NCBI GenBank assembly: GCA_943737045.1
Contig: CALSFV010000212.1
Span: 791,001-855,000 of the forward strand
Direction: 5' to 3'
Length of the DNA stretch: 64,000 nt
Source of the DNA: Parapristionchus giblindavisi
Taxonomy: Eukaryota; Nematoda; Chromadorea; Rhabditida; Diplogasteridae
This document shows, piece after piece, positions 1 through 12,500 of the stretch (position 1 is the stretch's first letter; the number at the start of each line of letters is the position of its first letter). A program made the translations under genes and the position numbers. The notes below the pieces were generated by a model that saw only the letters and a list, made by a program, of their open reading frames with translations, was not told where the DNA came from and ran no database searches.

Positions 1-476
1 TAGCGGAAAAAACGAAGTCGACTTTGTTTCGCAGCTTGTTTCTCAATTTCTACAATCAATGCAGCACGAAACGTAGTATCAGAGGAAAGTAGAGAGTCAG
101 GAGCGTCGATTCACAAAAAATTAAGTAAAATTCAATCATGAATAAATAAATCCGGAATCAAAATAGTCGCAACGGCCGGGATATAGTTTACGGCTCTGTG
201 ATTACTGAAACACAGAAGACATTACACGACGTTTTTTCGCTGCGGTTGCTAAATATAATATAGAATAAATATGAACTATGAGTCCAGTTGATAGTAAGGA
301 TGTTACAACACGTGTTAACACATGAGGTACAATCTGGGAAACGGATGGCTAACAGATGTAAACCGGAAAGTGACTCCACAACTTCAGACATATTCATTTT
401 TTTTAAACTATACATTAGAACATTTCCAAACTGAACAAAAGCAATCACGTGAGAATGAAACCTGAACTGAACTTAC

Positions 477-1276
477 AATTGCAGTCATCAAGACTGATCA
501 AGACTTGATTCAAGTTCTTTATCTCCATATCCAGTGACTGATCTGATTCCAATGCCGCACGACGAGCTCTGTTTCTTGCACCTTCTGGAAAATTAAAACC
601 ATTTTATAATTTTAATGACACAAACGACTCCTCAGGTGTTTGAATCCTTGCATGATCCCAGTAAAATTCGTGCAATTAGTGGCATGATCATGCAGGGAAT
701 ATACTCGAATCATGCATAGATTATCCGTGATCATGCATGGATTCTGTCATTCCATGCATGATCACGGAAGATCCATGCATGATCACGAACGATGGATATT
801 CCATGCATGATCATGCATGGAATGTCGAATCATGCATGATTATACTTGTATTCGTGATCATGCAAGGATTTCAACACCAGAGTCAGGTGTTTGAATCCTT
901 GCATGATCCCAGTAAAATTCGTGCAATTAGTGGCATGATCATGCAGGGAATATACTCGAATCATGCATGGATTATCCGTGATCATGCATGGATTCTGTCA
1001 TTCCATGCATGATCACGGAAAATTCGTGCATGATCACGGAAGATCCATGCATGATCACGAACGATGGATATTCCATGCATGATCATGCATGGAATCTCGA
1101 ATCATGCATGATTATACTTGTATTCGTGATCATGCAAGGATTTCAACACCAGAGGAAATTTAAAATGAACAAGATTGCTCACGTGACTCGCATACTGGTG
1201 GAGCTTCTCTGTCTTCTATCAGCGCATCAATCAGAATCACGCGGGCACGACCTTCCAACAACTTCTCAACGTCCAT
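477..1276 (-). CDS. Unknown protein, first two coding exons, runs off the window
   Basis: Exon 1 is 1183-1276 (ATG at 1276) and exon 2 is 477-584. The product begins MDVEKLLEGRARVILIDALI and continues to a helical, acidic stretch (DQSLDMEIKNLNQVLISLDD). Exon 1 ends in phase 1 with donor GTGAGC. Exon 2 has a TTTTCCAG acceptor and a perfect GTAAGTT donor, and only the matching phase is open. Seventeen nt upstream of the ATG is TTTTTATTTAG, a plausible trans-splice acceptor (AG at 1294-1295). The single intron seen contains the palindromic element at 631-1154. I do not recognise the family. The next exon is probably before position 1; the nearby acceptor at about 49 would create a stop at the junction. 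Confidence 0.62.
631..1154. repeat. Tandem dimer of a palindromic ATGCATGATCATGCAT element
   Basis: Two head-to-tail copies (about 631-882 and 883-1154). Each has inverted ends CTCAGGTGTTTGAATCCTTG and AAGGATTTCAACACCAGAG. Inside are repeated TCCATGCATGATCACGGA and the perfect palindrome TCCATGCATGATCATGCATG. Copy 2 carries one extra 21-bp unit. The element lies in the intron of the gene starting at 1276. Confidence 0.88.
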
Positions 1277-2604
1277 TTTATCGCAAAATTTTGCTAAATA
1301 AAAATAATAATAATTGGCGCGCACACGGATGTGGAGAACCGGATTTTAGAACTACCACCGAAATGAGCGCGTAAGGGTGTCCCTAAAAGACGGCCGCGAC
1401 CACGGCCACGGCCCCCTTACTAAATGACGGCCCTGCAGCCCATCTTTTATAAATCGTATGCATCTATGCGTATGCGTTATCATTTTAGATTGATCTTCCC
1501 CTCTTTTTACTTGTCTCAGTCATTTGCATGTAGCCTCAAATATAGCCGCGACTGACATCTGCTAAAAACAAAGAGAGAGAGAGAGAGTGATAGAGATAGA
1601 GATGGAGACGGAGACGGAGTGGTAGATCAGTCATACCGTCTCTCATAGAGCGATCGATGAATCGTCTTATGTCTCTTTCTCTGACTGACTGTTCCCTTCT
1701 CTGTCTGATTTTCCCGCCATTTTCAGTTATCATCACGTTCCACTATGCTTTTTTATCTTACTTTCGTAGTTAATTTGCCCTCTCCTTCTTCCTCTTTAAG
1801 TACCTATCTCTGTCTTTCCCTGCACTCCTATCTCCCTCCATCACTCTACCTTTATCTATCGTAATTATCGATTGGATATATCGGTATACCTCGTCACCAA
1901 TCAATTTTGGATTTATCTTTGTCTATTTGCATATGTTATCGTTGTTGTTGTCTAGACATTCTATTGTATTGTCATTTGCATATGATCCAATATAATATTC
2001 AAACAGACTACGTGTTCACACTTTGTTTCCTACATTTGCAGTTTTCAGTCATCCTTTCAATCTCTCATTTTCAAAGCTCACTTATGTATGTATCTTCTGT
2101 CGTTCGTTTATTATCAGTCATTCTTCCTTTCCATCTCTTCCTCTCTCCTCTATCTCTCTTACATCCATTATCATACCCATCGATCACTAAGGAAGAAGGT
2201 AGACCATCAATCGATAATGTTTATGAGAGAGATGGAAGGAAGGGAGGTGAGCCTACCATCCTTTTGTGCGTCTACATCTTGTTATATTGCATCTCTGTTT
2301 ATGTTACATTTTTCTCTCTTCTAGCCATCTCTCAACTTTATTCATATTCTTCTGATCCGCATTCAATAATAATTCGGAGGTCGTATCCATGAAGCGTTAC
2401 AAACAATTTGTCGATAAAGGTGACGTCACAAGAGTAGACGTAGACTTTATATCAACTTTTACGCTTTACGCCATGGATAATTCCTCAGACGATGTTCGCA
2501 ATGTGGCCACGACTTTCCTTTGGCACACGAGACAGTGTGGCCAATGTGCAGAGTGGTCTCAATTTGTTTACATAATCATTTAAATCATTTCAAATCAATT
2601 TCAG
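1277..2604. promoter_or_regulatory. Divergent intergenic region
   Basis: Separates the gene starting at 1276 (minus) from the plus-strand gene. TTTTTATTTAG at 1294-1304 (minus strand) is a likely trans-splice acceptor giving a 17-nt 5' UTR. A GC-rich patch with GGCCGCGACCACGGCCACGG lies at 1391-1410. The rest is CT-rich with (GA)n at 1571-1588. Confidence 0.45.
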
Positions 2605-3068
2605 AGGTCGGCACGACACCTATCGCCTGCCTACCGCATACCTGCCGAGGAGCAAGGTCGTCAAGAGAGCTATCGTCACTGCCTAGATGACATCAGATGG
2701 TGGACTCAGGGTCCTGAAGATTCTTTGAAGGTACGAACCCTCCTTGGATTCTCTTTCCTGTTATGTTATGTTCAAGTCGCGAAAAGACGAAAATTTTGTG
2801 GAGAATTTGTGTCCTCTTTTTTCATGACTTTTGAACATAACTTCTGTCATAACATAACGAACATCGAACATAACGTTATTGTCTTTGCCTTTGCCTTTGC
2901 CTTTGCCAACGTCCTCTTTATTGCTCACCGATCTGTCTCGTTGACAAAAACCAAAGTTTTATACAAAGTGATCGTTCACAAAGCTCAAATCGTTGATTCT
3001 CGTAATTTGCTGTTTTGCAGGGCAAATCGTCAATTTCGTCTTCAGAAGCTCGTCGTCCTCGTCGTTGA
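2605..3068 (+). CDS. Unknown protein, last two coding exons
   Basis: Exon 2605-2730 follows AATTTCAG and ends at GTACGA; only one frame is open (RSARHLSPAYRIPAEEQG, then YRHCLDDIRWWTQGPEDSLK). Exon 3021-3068 follows TTTTGCAG and encodes GKSSISSSEARRPRR and a TGA stop. Both are phase 0. The upstream exons were not identified with confidence; an ATG at 2389 (MKRYKQFVDKG) is a candidate start. The gene is divergent from the gene starting at 1276 and convergent with dys-1. Reading straight through the presumed intron also stays open to 3213, so splicing is not certain. Function unknown. Confidence 0.45.
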
Positions 3069-4398
3069 TGGTCTGCTCGATGTGCTCTTCAGAAGAGGGA
3101 CGCCGTCAAGCTCCGACGTCCGCGTTCTCTCGACGTATTCCGGCACTGGGTGGAACTCTTTTTCCGTAAAAATAAAGAATTTGGGGTTGTTAGTGTTTGA
3201 AATCGGTGTCTAAGCCCGCGAAGTTAAATGGGCGGGGTCAGCATCGCTATATGAATAAGGTTCGCAAAAAATGGGCGGAGTCATGCATCGCTTTATAAGT
3301 ACGGGAGCGGATGAGTATATGTAGTTCGTTTGATATGTCTTCTAATAGGCACCCATGGTGTAGTGGATAGTAGATCGAACTGTTAATCCGATCGGTTGGT
3401 CGGCAGGGAAGTTCGATCCCCCGAGAAGGATTAGCAAAAGAAGACATCACCCAATAGAACCCATCTATTTTTGCCATTTTTTCTGGCTATAGATGTTGAT
3501 CACCCCATCTTCAAGACTGGATATACCATTTGTTACACTTTTTAATGACATCGTTGTTCCTAAGTATTCCTTTTATCTGCATTTGATCCTTATTTAGTAT
3601 ATTATAACAATCTGTGCAGACATATGCACGGTAGGCTACAGTAATATGTTCAAATGGACTGTACATCAAATCAACATCCTTTATTGCCACATTCCGAAGT
3701 ACATCGGCAGGCAGGTTATGATTCATTCGCACACTATGAAAAATACATAAGAAATGTCGCAAATTGTGAGCAATCGATAAAATAATCGATACAATATTGA
3801 GCACCTAAGATCGTGTATGAAAACTACAATGAAACATGTAAAAAGAAGAGGATGAGTAGCAATGGTATCAGTAGATTCTATGGTTGTGAGCAAATCTTCT
3901 ACATAATTTCATGGCACCAAAATCAATAAAGATGGTCGTAACAATATAATCTGAAGTGTTTTCTTGGTAAATAGATATATAATTATATGTAAGAATGAAC
4001 GGAGAATCGGATTTCCACTAAAGAGCGGAAGTCTTCGATTCGTCCATATCAGAAAGTATTAGAATATATACTAAACGATGGCTAAAACTGTCAATGATAT
4101 ACAAATACACAATACAAACGTGCAAGATCTATAAATGTTATCGATTATTACACTATTAAACAATTATAAAATGAAAAAAAATAAAATCAATAAAGAACTA
4201 CAGTATGATTCGTGTCGTATCGTATCGGTATGTACAGAGAGAAAGAGGCAGAGGGTAGATCAAGGAGATATATTATTGATTGGGTGTAGATCACATAGAA
4301 TGTAATTGCAGGGTACATCTTAGGGAGTAAGTATGAGAATAATCATAATACATACGGTAATTTACTGATTCAATCGATAAATATCGATTATTAATTGA
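3069..4398. other. Intergenic region 3' of dys-1
   Basis: Lies between two convergent 3' ends. It contains a direct repeat of ATGGGCGGGGTCAGCATCGC (about 3229 and 3271), the tRNA-like sequence at 3351 and AT-rich DNA that must include the dys-1 3' UTR. Confidence 0.6.
3351..3421 (+). pseudogene. tRNA-like sequence (degenerate)
   Basis: Contains an A box (TGGTGTAGTGG) and a B-box-like AGTTCGATCCC with a GGG/CCC T stem. An anticodon-like arm around CTGTTAA would give GTT (Asn). The acceptor strands do not pair and the variable region is too long, so it is a tRNA pseudogene or a tRNA-derived repeat, not a working gene. Confidence 0.45.
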
Positions 4399-6540
4399 TT
4401 ATTCGCTATCCGAATTGTAGACTACAGACACGACAAGACTCTCCATGGCCTTGCCCAGCTCATCTACCGTATCCAATAGGGACTGCATGCGCTCCCCTGA
4501 AATCGATTGATGGATAGGTACGGTAAAAGAATCGTTTGTCGATAGAGTAGGATGGTGTAAATACCGTACCTCTATTCTCATCTCCACCAGCTATTCTGTC
4601 TTGTTCCTCTGCTCGCATCATTACACCATTCACTTGCCAATCTCTCTCCACACTTCGTGAGCCTATATCATCCAATCCTCCACGAGAAGCTGACGCCTTT
4701 TGCTTAAGATGAGTTTATTATATTACATTCTACAGTACATGTTCAATCACACTACCGTAACCTCATTGTCTACCATTATTCACTACTACAACCGCATACT
4801 CCACCATTATTCACTGTATAAAGAATCAACCATTCCACACTACCATACATACCAAAAGAGGACAACACTACATTAAGTTAATGTCATTAACCATGTAACC
4901 CTCATGATGGTTCGATGACTGTCCAGCTTGAAAAATCTCTACCGTATTCCACAACCCTTTAATCTACCGTAATCTACCGTACCTGTTCAATCAATTTCTT
5001 GACTCTACTCAATTGCATCTCCAATTGTTCATTCTGCGCAGCAAGTATTCTCGATCGATTCTCCAATCGTGATTGATGAAGACGAAGAGCACGAGCTTCT
5101 TCTTCAACCTTAATCAATCAATAGATTAATTATCGATTGATTTACTAAACATGTCAATGAACCTCGTTAGTGAATGTGACATTTACAATTAGTATTAGCC
5201 CCAACGTCTACTAAATCACAACAACCGCCTACAAATCGCCTACGTCTACAAATCTCACGATTGAAACATAAATTCATTGGGTGAAATCGATATCTATCGT
5301 TACAATTTCAATAACGATCTTTTTAACGGTTTCACTATTTCGATAGCTATCAATCAATAGATTGCGGTCTTGGGCGGACGGCGGAAGTAAAGTCGTTCGA
5401 CGTTAACGACAACGATATCAGAATATCGGACATCCAAGTATCCAAGTAAGTAAGTATCAATCAATACTTTCTTATTCTTCGCCAATGACATTATAAACTG
5501 TTATAATAGTTACGCATTGATTGCGTTTCTCATTAATGAATCAATAATCAGCCGATATGTAAACGCACATCATTAGTGCTGGCAGCAGTGTGTAGAGTGG
5601 GTACACTCGCACGTTGAGAGGATGTACCGAGACGGGGAAGGGTACGGGCACGACCGTCTCTGCAAATATAATATAATAGAATAGATTATTTAATTTATTC
5701 TGCGATTGTTAAAGGTCATAATGATAGTAACATTTCAGATACTCGGTTCATTGTCCATTACACCCCATGCTAATAAATATAACAGCGATGAAACAAGGAT
5801 CTGAGAGGTGGTGTAATCTACAAGCGACCAAGCTCACACTTCATACCTTCATATTACGAGGATCGACCCAGTATATGAGACTCTTTTTTAGTGCAAAAAT
5901 TAAAATTTATGCAAAAATAACGGTTTATATAAATCGAGCCACGATATTTAAAAATCGACCCACCATATAAAAAATTCTGCGGTTTCGCCGAAAATGTATG
6001 CTCACTCTTATCCCCAACACAACCAAACACTGCTTTTTTGTAGACTACTTTTTTCATAACAATTTGGCTCAATTCTCACAAATATAAACTTTTACTCACA
6101 AATACAAATAATACAAGATTTTAACACATACAATCATGAAAATCATCTCATTACCTATCCATTAATGGGGACGTCGCAGCCGTAGATGGTCCTCCCACTC
6201 CATTGTGATGTAATCGACCTCCATCACGAGAATACTCCGATCCTCCACGCATTCCCGATGATGTCTCACGATCTCTGCAAAGATCAAAGATCAAAGATTA
6301 TACAAAGCATCAATCGTACAAAGGAATCAAAGATCAGAATTTAAAAGATCAAATATAAGGATTGTAAAGATCAAAGTTCATAGTTCAAAAGATCAAAGAT
6401 AAAAGATCATTATACCTATTGAGATTCGGCTGACTCATCATAGTATTCTTTCTCTTATCCACTTCCCTCTTCAACTCCATATTTTCCAATTGAAGACGTT
6501 GTAGTAATTGATCAAGCTCATCCTTCTGCATCATCTCTAC
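4399..6540 (-). CDS. dys-1: dys-1 exons 103-108: C-terminal coiled coil and stop
   Basis: Exons are 6416-6540, 6155-6274, 5569-5659, 4983-5108, 4570-4702 and 4399-4496 (residues 3526-3755). The first gives coiled coil [20 protein letters not shown]. Two Gly/Ser/Arg-rich exons follow. Then comes the second coiled coil, [18 protein letters not shown] and [17 protein letters not shown], the conserved dystrobrevin-binding helix of the family. The last exon has [16 protein letters not shown] and ends NSDSE, TAA. Vertebrate dystrophin isoforms end with a similar DLGRAMESLV motif, so this is the natural C-terminus. No AATAAA was seen on the sense strand within 400 nt downstream. Confidence 0.94.
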
Positions 6541-9500
6541 CTGCACAAAGATCAAAGATTAAAGATCAAAGATCACTCCAATAGATTTATCCGTCACCTA
6601 TCTACACCACTTTCTATCCACCCAACTTCACTTGTCTACTTTTACCAGACTGACATCCCTAGTCAATCAATCAACCAATGAATGAATCAATCGATATCTC
6701 GATGAATCAATACTACAAACTACACGATTCGATTACCGTAATCGTGACATGTAGGGGGGAAGAAGTCTCACATTCATGCACTCGCCCACACATCCGAGAA
6801 AGGCTTCACGAACACGTGTACGTGCACGACGAATCATTGGATACTGTAGGAGTAGAGGAAAGTTAGAAGAGATCAAAGATCAAAGATCACGCAAAGAAGC
6901 AGCTAGATGAACAGCTACAATACGGTTGAAGATAACAAAGATCAAAAGTTGTAAGCTATTAGAGATAGGGATAAGTAGGACAGGGGAGGGGTAAAGAGTT
7001 CATTTTGTTGGGTATGGTGGGGGTGGGGGGTAGTGAAAACAGAATATGAGGAGAAAAAAGCGAGAACGAATACAAAAAAGGTGAAGAATGATACCCTCTT
7101 CAAGTGTAAGCATACATATCGGAAGAGAAGACGAAGAGAGCCATTCAAAGTGTGAATCTGACTAAGAGGAAATGGGAAGAACGAACGATGGAGAAGGAGA
7201 GGGAGAGGGAGAGAAACATAGACGAAAAGGAAAGGGGGTGATAAAGCGAAATTGAGGAAATGATGGAAATGGAAAGAGAATATAGAGCATTCAAAATGAA
7301 AGAGACAACAGCGAAAGAGGATAGGGGTCATATCAAAAAGGGGAGGGGAACGTAAAGAGGGAAATGATCTTGATTCAGGGAAGACAATGATTGATCAAAG
7401 AAATATTTAAAAATAATAATATTTTAAAAATAGATAAAATGGATAATATGCCGAAACAGAACGGGATAAAAAAGAGGATATGATAAATCCATTGAGAGAT
7501 GAAAAAAGAGAGAGAGATCCATGATAGTACCCGATCAGATATGAATAAGGATAGATGGAACGAGAAACCACCAGGTTGACCCTTGCATCTATTACTCATT
7601 CGATTCATACCTATGAATCGCAAACGGAATACAGAGGGAGATAGAGAGGGGGAGAAATAGAGAGAGACAGAGAAAGAGAGATAGAACTAAAGAAACAGTC
7701 TGCCAGAAAGTGAAAAAGATACTCCACAAACATAAGATCACAATAGCAATACCATTCACGCCCCTCTCTGATCACTGATAGTTAGGTATATTCAATCTGC
7801 TGGAAATAGTCTGAGAGACACCGATAAACATGGAAAGGTGATAGTGATGATAAGAAGAGATAAGAGAATGATAGAGGAAACAAGAGAGTAAACAGGAGGG
7901 TGTGACAGATATAGGGACACAGAGAGCGATAGTGAGAAATAGAGGAAGAGATAGATTCAGATATGTAGAGAGAAATAGAGGGTGATAAAGAGTGATAAGG
8001 GAGGGGGAACCGGACGGGAATGATTAGAAGGAGGGGGGGGGGTGAAAAGAGAGGGGATATCGACATCTCAATACACTATGGAGGTGTGAGAGATGAATAA
8101 GAAAGCAACTCGAGATATTGACAAAGACATGAACGTCAGAAGAGGGATAGACGAAAGAGATGGAGTCGAATATACAGCGATGAAGATAAGAAAGGATTTG
8201 GTATTATAACTAGATTCCAATGACCGTGATCGAAAATACCCTACCTGAGCAATCATAAATGAAATACTAGAAACATCAATGCTACTGGTAGCACGAGTCA
8301 GAAATTGAGCGATCAAAAGTTTCGAAAGGTAAAGAAATTAGGGCGAGAGAATGCACAAAACGTGGAGAGATTTCTTTGATTTTCTTTTCCTTTCATGGCT
8401 TTTGAACAGAGAGCATAAGTTATCAGGATAAAGTTGCTGGAGACGAGAAAATACATGACAAACAAATAGAGTAATTGTTAGAAGGGGAGTAGAAATGGAG
8501 AGGAAATGGAAGAGCAATGAACTAATAGGATAAGGGAGAGCGAGAGGGAGAGGGAGAGGGAGGTAGAGGGAGAGGGAGAGGGAGAGGGAGAGGAATTAAC
8601 CCCTCTCAATGAATTCGAGAGTATGAAACTATCTCCCACGAATGAAGGGGGAAAAGAGCAATGGGAACAGTGTGAGAGGGAGGAAGGGAGAGGTAGAGAG
8701 AAGTAGAAGGAGAGGTAGAGGTAGGGAAAGAGGGAGAGATAGATGAGGAGGAGAGGTAGAGGTATGGCAGGGGAAAAGGAGAGAGAGAGAGAGCGGGGGG
8801 GGGGGGGGGGGAGGTGGATAGCTAGAGGGAGAGGGACAGAAACAAAAAAAGTCGGTCGGAGAGAGGGAACCGATATGATACTAATACTACAAAGTAGCAA
8901 TGAACGATACAAATGAACGGATGGAAGGGGGGAAGAGGGAGGAGTAGTGGAGGGGTGTAATACATTCTCATTCACATCGGAGATACACAAACAAGTTCAT
9001 AGACAATCAATGGACGATATGATGGATCAATAATCTATATCATACTGAACTTTCGAATATGATAAATCTTTTTCAGTCGATTTTTTTCATATATGAATCG
9101 ATTAGAACCAATAAGACTCATCTGCATTTCATTGATTGATAGAGTAAGCGAGAGATTCATAACAAGTTCATCGTGATCTCTTCCTCCCTCTCGTACTTTC
9201 TCCTCCTCCCCTCCCTCTCTCTCCCCCTCCCATCTTTCCTCCTCGCTCTATCTCTCCTCCTTCTCCCCCCCTCTCTCCATCCATAACACTCCTCACTGGG
9301 TGGAAGAGAGCGAGGGCGATACAATAAGGAAGAGACCATGTAAAAGAATCTGCCATCCACCCCTACTCAACCCGCACCTTCCCTGTTTCACACTATTATT
9401 ATCCCACTAAAACTACCAAATCAAATCCGATTCACAGATACCGAATCTACATATATCTGTCCAACCAATCAATAATCAATCTACCTGATTAATCAATTGA

Positions 9501-12500
9501 ATGGGACTAGTCGGTGGTGGTTCTCTACTTGCAGGTTGAGCAATCTCATGGGCTGACAATTCGGCCAAACGTCCTGCTGCAGCTGATGATCTACAATATT
9601 GCATCATTTTTAATATTTAAATATTTTTGTTATTTATAAAAATGAATAAAGATCAGGAATATAAATAGACAGATCGACAATATATTGGGATGTAGGCGAT
9701 GACAGCAATCAAGTACACACTGATATTGGGATACTAATGAAGGGAGTGAGACACGAATATAAAAGTTCACGCACACCGAGCTAATTTTTTTTCTTCTCCG
9801 CTCTTCCAAAGCTCTCTCGTAGAGCGGAGAGTTTCATATTATATTAAAGATCGAATGAGAAAAGTGGAGAGTAGCAAATAAAATTGACAAACCTCGAATG
9901 GAGTGCGTCGGTGGCAGGATTTGTAGCTGCGACAGAAGGAGCGGCCAGTGGTTTGCCCTCTTCACCCAACTGCAAAGATCAAAGATCATATAGGCATTAC
10001 TTATATTCCTTCATCTAGCCCACTACGACCAAGAGAAAATCAATCAGAATTTGAATGTTTATTGCCTCCTTTGGTTGTTTCTATTTCTCGGGAAATGCAC
10101 TACACGCATAAGATATGCACATTCACTACAGACAAGGCAGGAATTGAAATGTGCCAAGGAAGACTAGACGACAATCTCGCTCGAGACCAACTTCATAATA
10201 ATAGGAAGGGGGTTTATATAGGGGAATGGGTCAGGAGGAATGTCGATGCTAATGGAATAAGGGTAGATCATGTCAGAATGACTTTATCTCCCTCCTGTGA
10301 GCGGTCTACTCCAGGGTTACCCAACTGTAGGTATATTCATGGTTTAGTGTATGGTGTGACTACCGTATACCTCAATGGGTAGATATCCGAGATGTCGTCG
10401 GCCTCCCGTCAATTTGTTCTTCACAATACGACCGAAATCACGCACATCTTCGCCAGAGGTCGTCTGCAAAGATCAAAGATCACTTCATGGCACTCAAAGA
10501 TAGGAATTCAGAGATCAAAGATCAAAGACCAACCGGATTGGAGTATTCCTGCATGGGATGCTTCAGTTTGTGGTTCTTCGCAGTTCGCTGGGAGAAGAAA
10601 CAATTCTGGAATAGGAAAACATATAAGGAATCTATCAGTTTCGATTAAACTCAGCATCGCAATGATCAATTGTAGAAACACGAAATCAACAGGCGCGAAG
10701 AACAAGCTTTCATTTAACAAGCAACACTCACATCTCTCAAATGAAATTGGCTTTAAAGACACACCTAAGGCAATTTTACTCTCCACATTGACAATGCTCT
10801 CTCGTAGACCAAGAAAGCGAGAGAGAGTGACCAGAGCGTAAGCAGAATATGGAGAGGAAGATCATACCTGACACATATCAAAGTTGAAGCATCGCAGACA
10901 CCGATAGCGTAGTCCAACGATGGGGAACATCTTACACACGTTACACTTCGCCTGTCAATTATCCATTTTTAGCCAGTTAATTACCGTAACCAGGAAATAG
11001 GACATGCCATTACGGTAGTCCCCATAAAGCCAGCTACAGTATACCTGATGTTTGGCGAATTCAGCCGTGGCGAATCGATGCATGACAGGCAGCCAAACGA
11101 GCGATTGGGGTTCGTGTTTGAGCCATTGGAGATAGGGAGGAAGAGCGATGGTTGGAGACAGACGAACCTGATACAGTATTCAACATGATACAGTAATCAT
11201 TCATCTTTCATCATGATACAGTGCATAAATACTGGAATGGTATGACTAACAATAAATGATATCATCAAAGACCCACTATGAAGCAAGTATGCGTGTAGTC
11301 AATTACTATCAAGAACGCATGGAACATGAATCCTACGGGCGTCAAGCTAGCCACTTTCGTTTTCTTTAGTATCCCGAAATAATTTAGCGAAAGCATGCGC
11401 TATGAGCAGCAAATGTTCGGTGTGCATCATTATACGATGGATACATCATCTACTGTAGCGGATCAACTACCGTAATCGCTACCGTGATACACACTCTCAC
11501 CGTTTCGAAGAGTGACCGTACGGATGGTTCGATATTCGTTCCTCCAAAGGCAGCACACTCTCCGACCAGTTTGGGAATCTGAAATCAACATGTGATTCAT
11601 TATTTTAGATATATAACCACGAACTTTTGTTCAAGAAAAGTAATCTCTAGGCTAGTGTTTTGAAAAGTCGATGACATTTTCGGCAATTCAACCGGTTGAA
11701 TTCTCGTTTCGACCTCTTTATTTCACGAGAAATCAACGCATAATGGTAATGGTTAGTTCCTTCAACATTCACCCCAGAACAAAATTAAAATGACATACAT
11801 GAACAAGATCATAAAAGAGTAGGGCCATATGTTTCTGATCTACATGATCATTCTGGGACACAAGCGAGAAAAGATCTGAAAATCAATCAATCAATAAAAT
11901 AATCAATAAATCAACATCTTATTACGGCTACATAATCATGTATTGTGGAATGAAAACTACTGACATCATGTTGAATTCTATCAGACAGATACCGTAACCC
12001 TCAACAAACAATGAAATCGATATTTGATCTTTGATCTTCCTTCAACTCACATCTGTACTTCTCCTCCAGTGTAGCATTGCAAAACACGACCAGAGCCACC
12101 TTGAACGAAAGCGTGCGCAGAAGACCATCACGACCACTGCAATGGTTTATGGGCCTAGTTAACCACTCTCCACGGGATTAACCGCTCCCGTAATATCATT
12201 TCAGGGCTACAATTATTAACCATTCCCGTACGGGGTTACCCAATCCTTGTGTAACTTACGGATCATAAATGTTGAGTACTAGATTGACAACGAGATCAAC
12301 AGCCAGGGAGAGTGATCGAATGACATGAGGTTGTTGAGTGTGAAGATGTTCGAAGAGAGGCACCAGACATGTAACCATACACTCCAATGAGATTGACTCT
12401 TCTGATGAGAGCTCCAATCGACCAAAGGCCTACAATCAATCCATTCATTCATTGATTTATTTCATTGTGTACTATCGTCAATAGTCTATTGAACGAAATA

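Noticed and set aside
14..49. Possible third exon of the gene starting at 1276 (EIEKQAAKQSR-like frame after TTGTAG).
   Set aside because: Joining it to exon 2 creates TAA at the junction; the real next exon is probably outside the window.
2725..3213. Plus-strand frame reading through from exon 2605-2730 to 3213.
   Set aside because: The downstream part has a repetitive FAFAFAF tract and crosses a clean GTACGA donor and TTTTGCAG acceptor, so I prefer splicing, without certainty.
3511..3804. 97-codon open frame on the minus strand 3' of dys-1.
   Set aside because: No splice context, no recognisable family and AT-rich composition; it may fall in the dys-1 3' UTR.
6772..6843. A 72-nt minus-strand frame with TACAG acceptor and GTGAGA donor, phase 0 on both sides, that could be a dys-1 exon.
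   Set aside because: Its neighbours align with the dystrophin family without a gap, so an Arg-rich insert here is unlikely; it could at most be a cassette exon.
8478..8990. Long Ser/Pro/Leu-rich open frame on the minus strand.
   Set aside because: It is a polypyrimidine tract; the frame is open only because of base composition.
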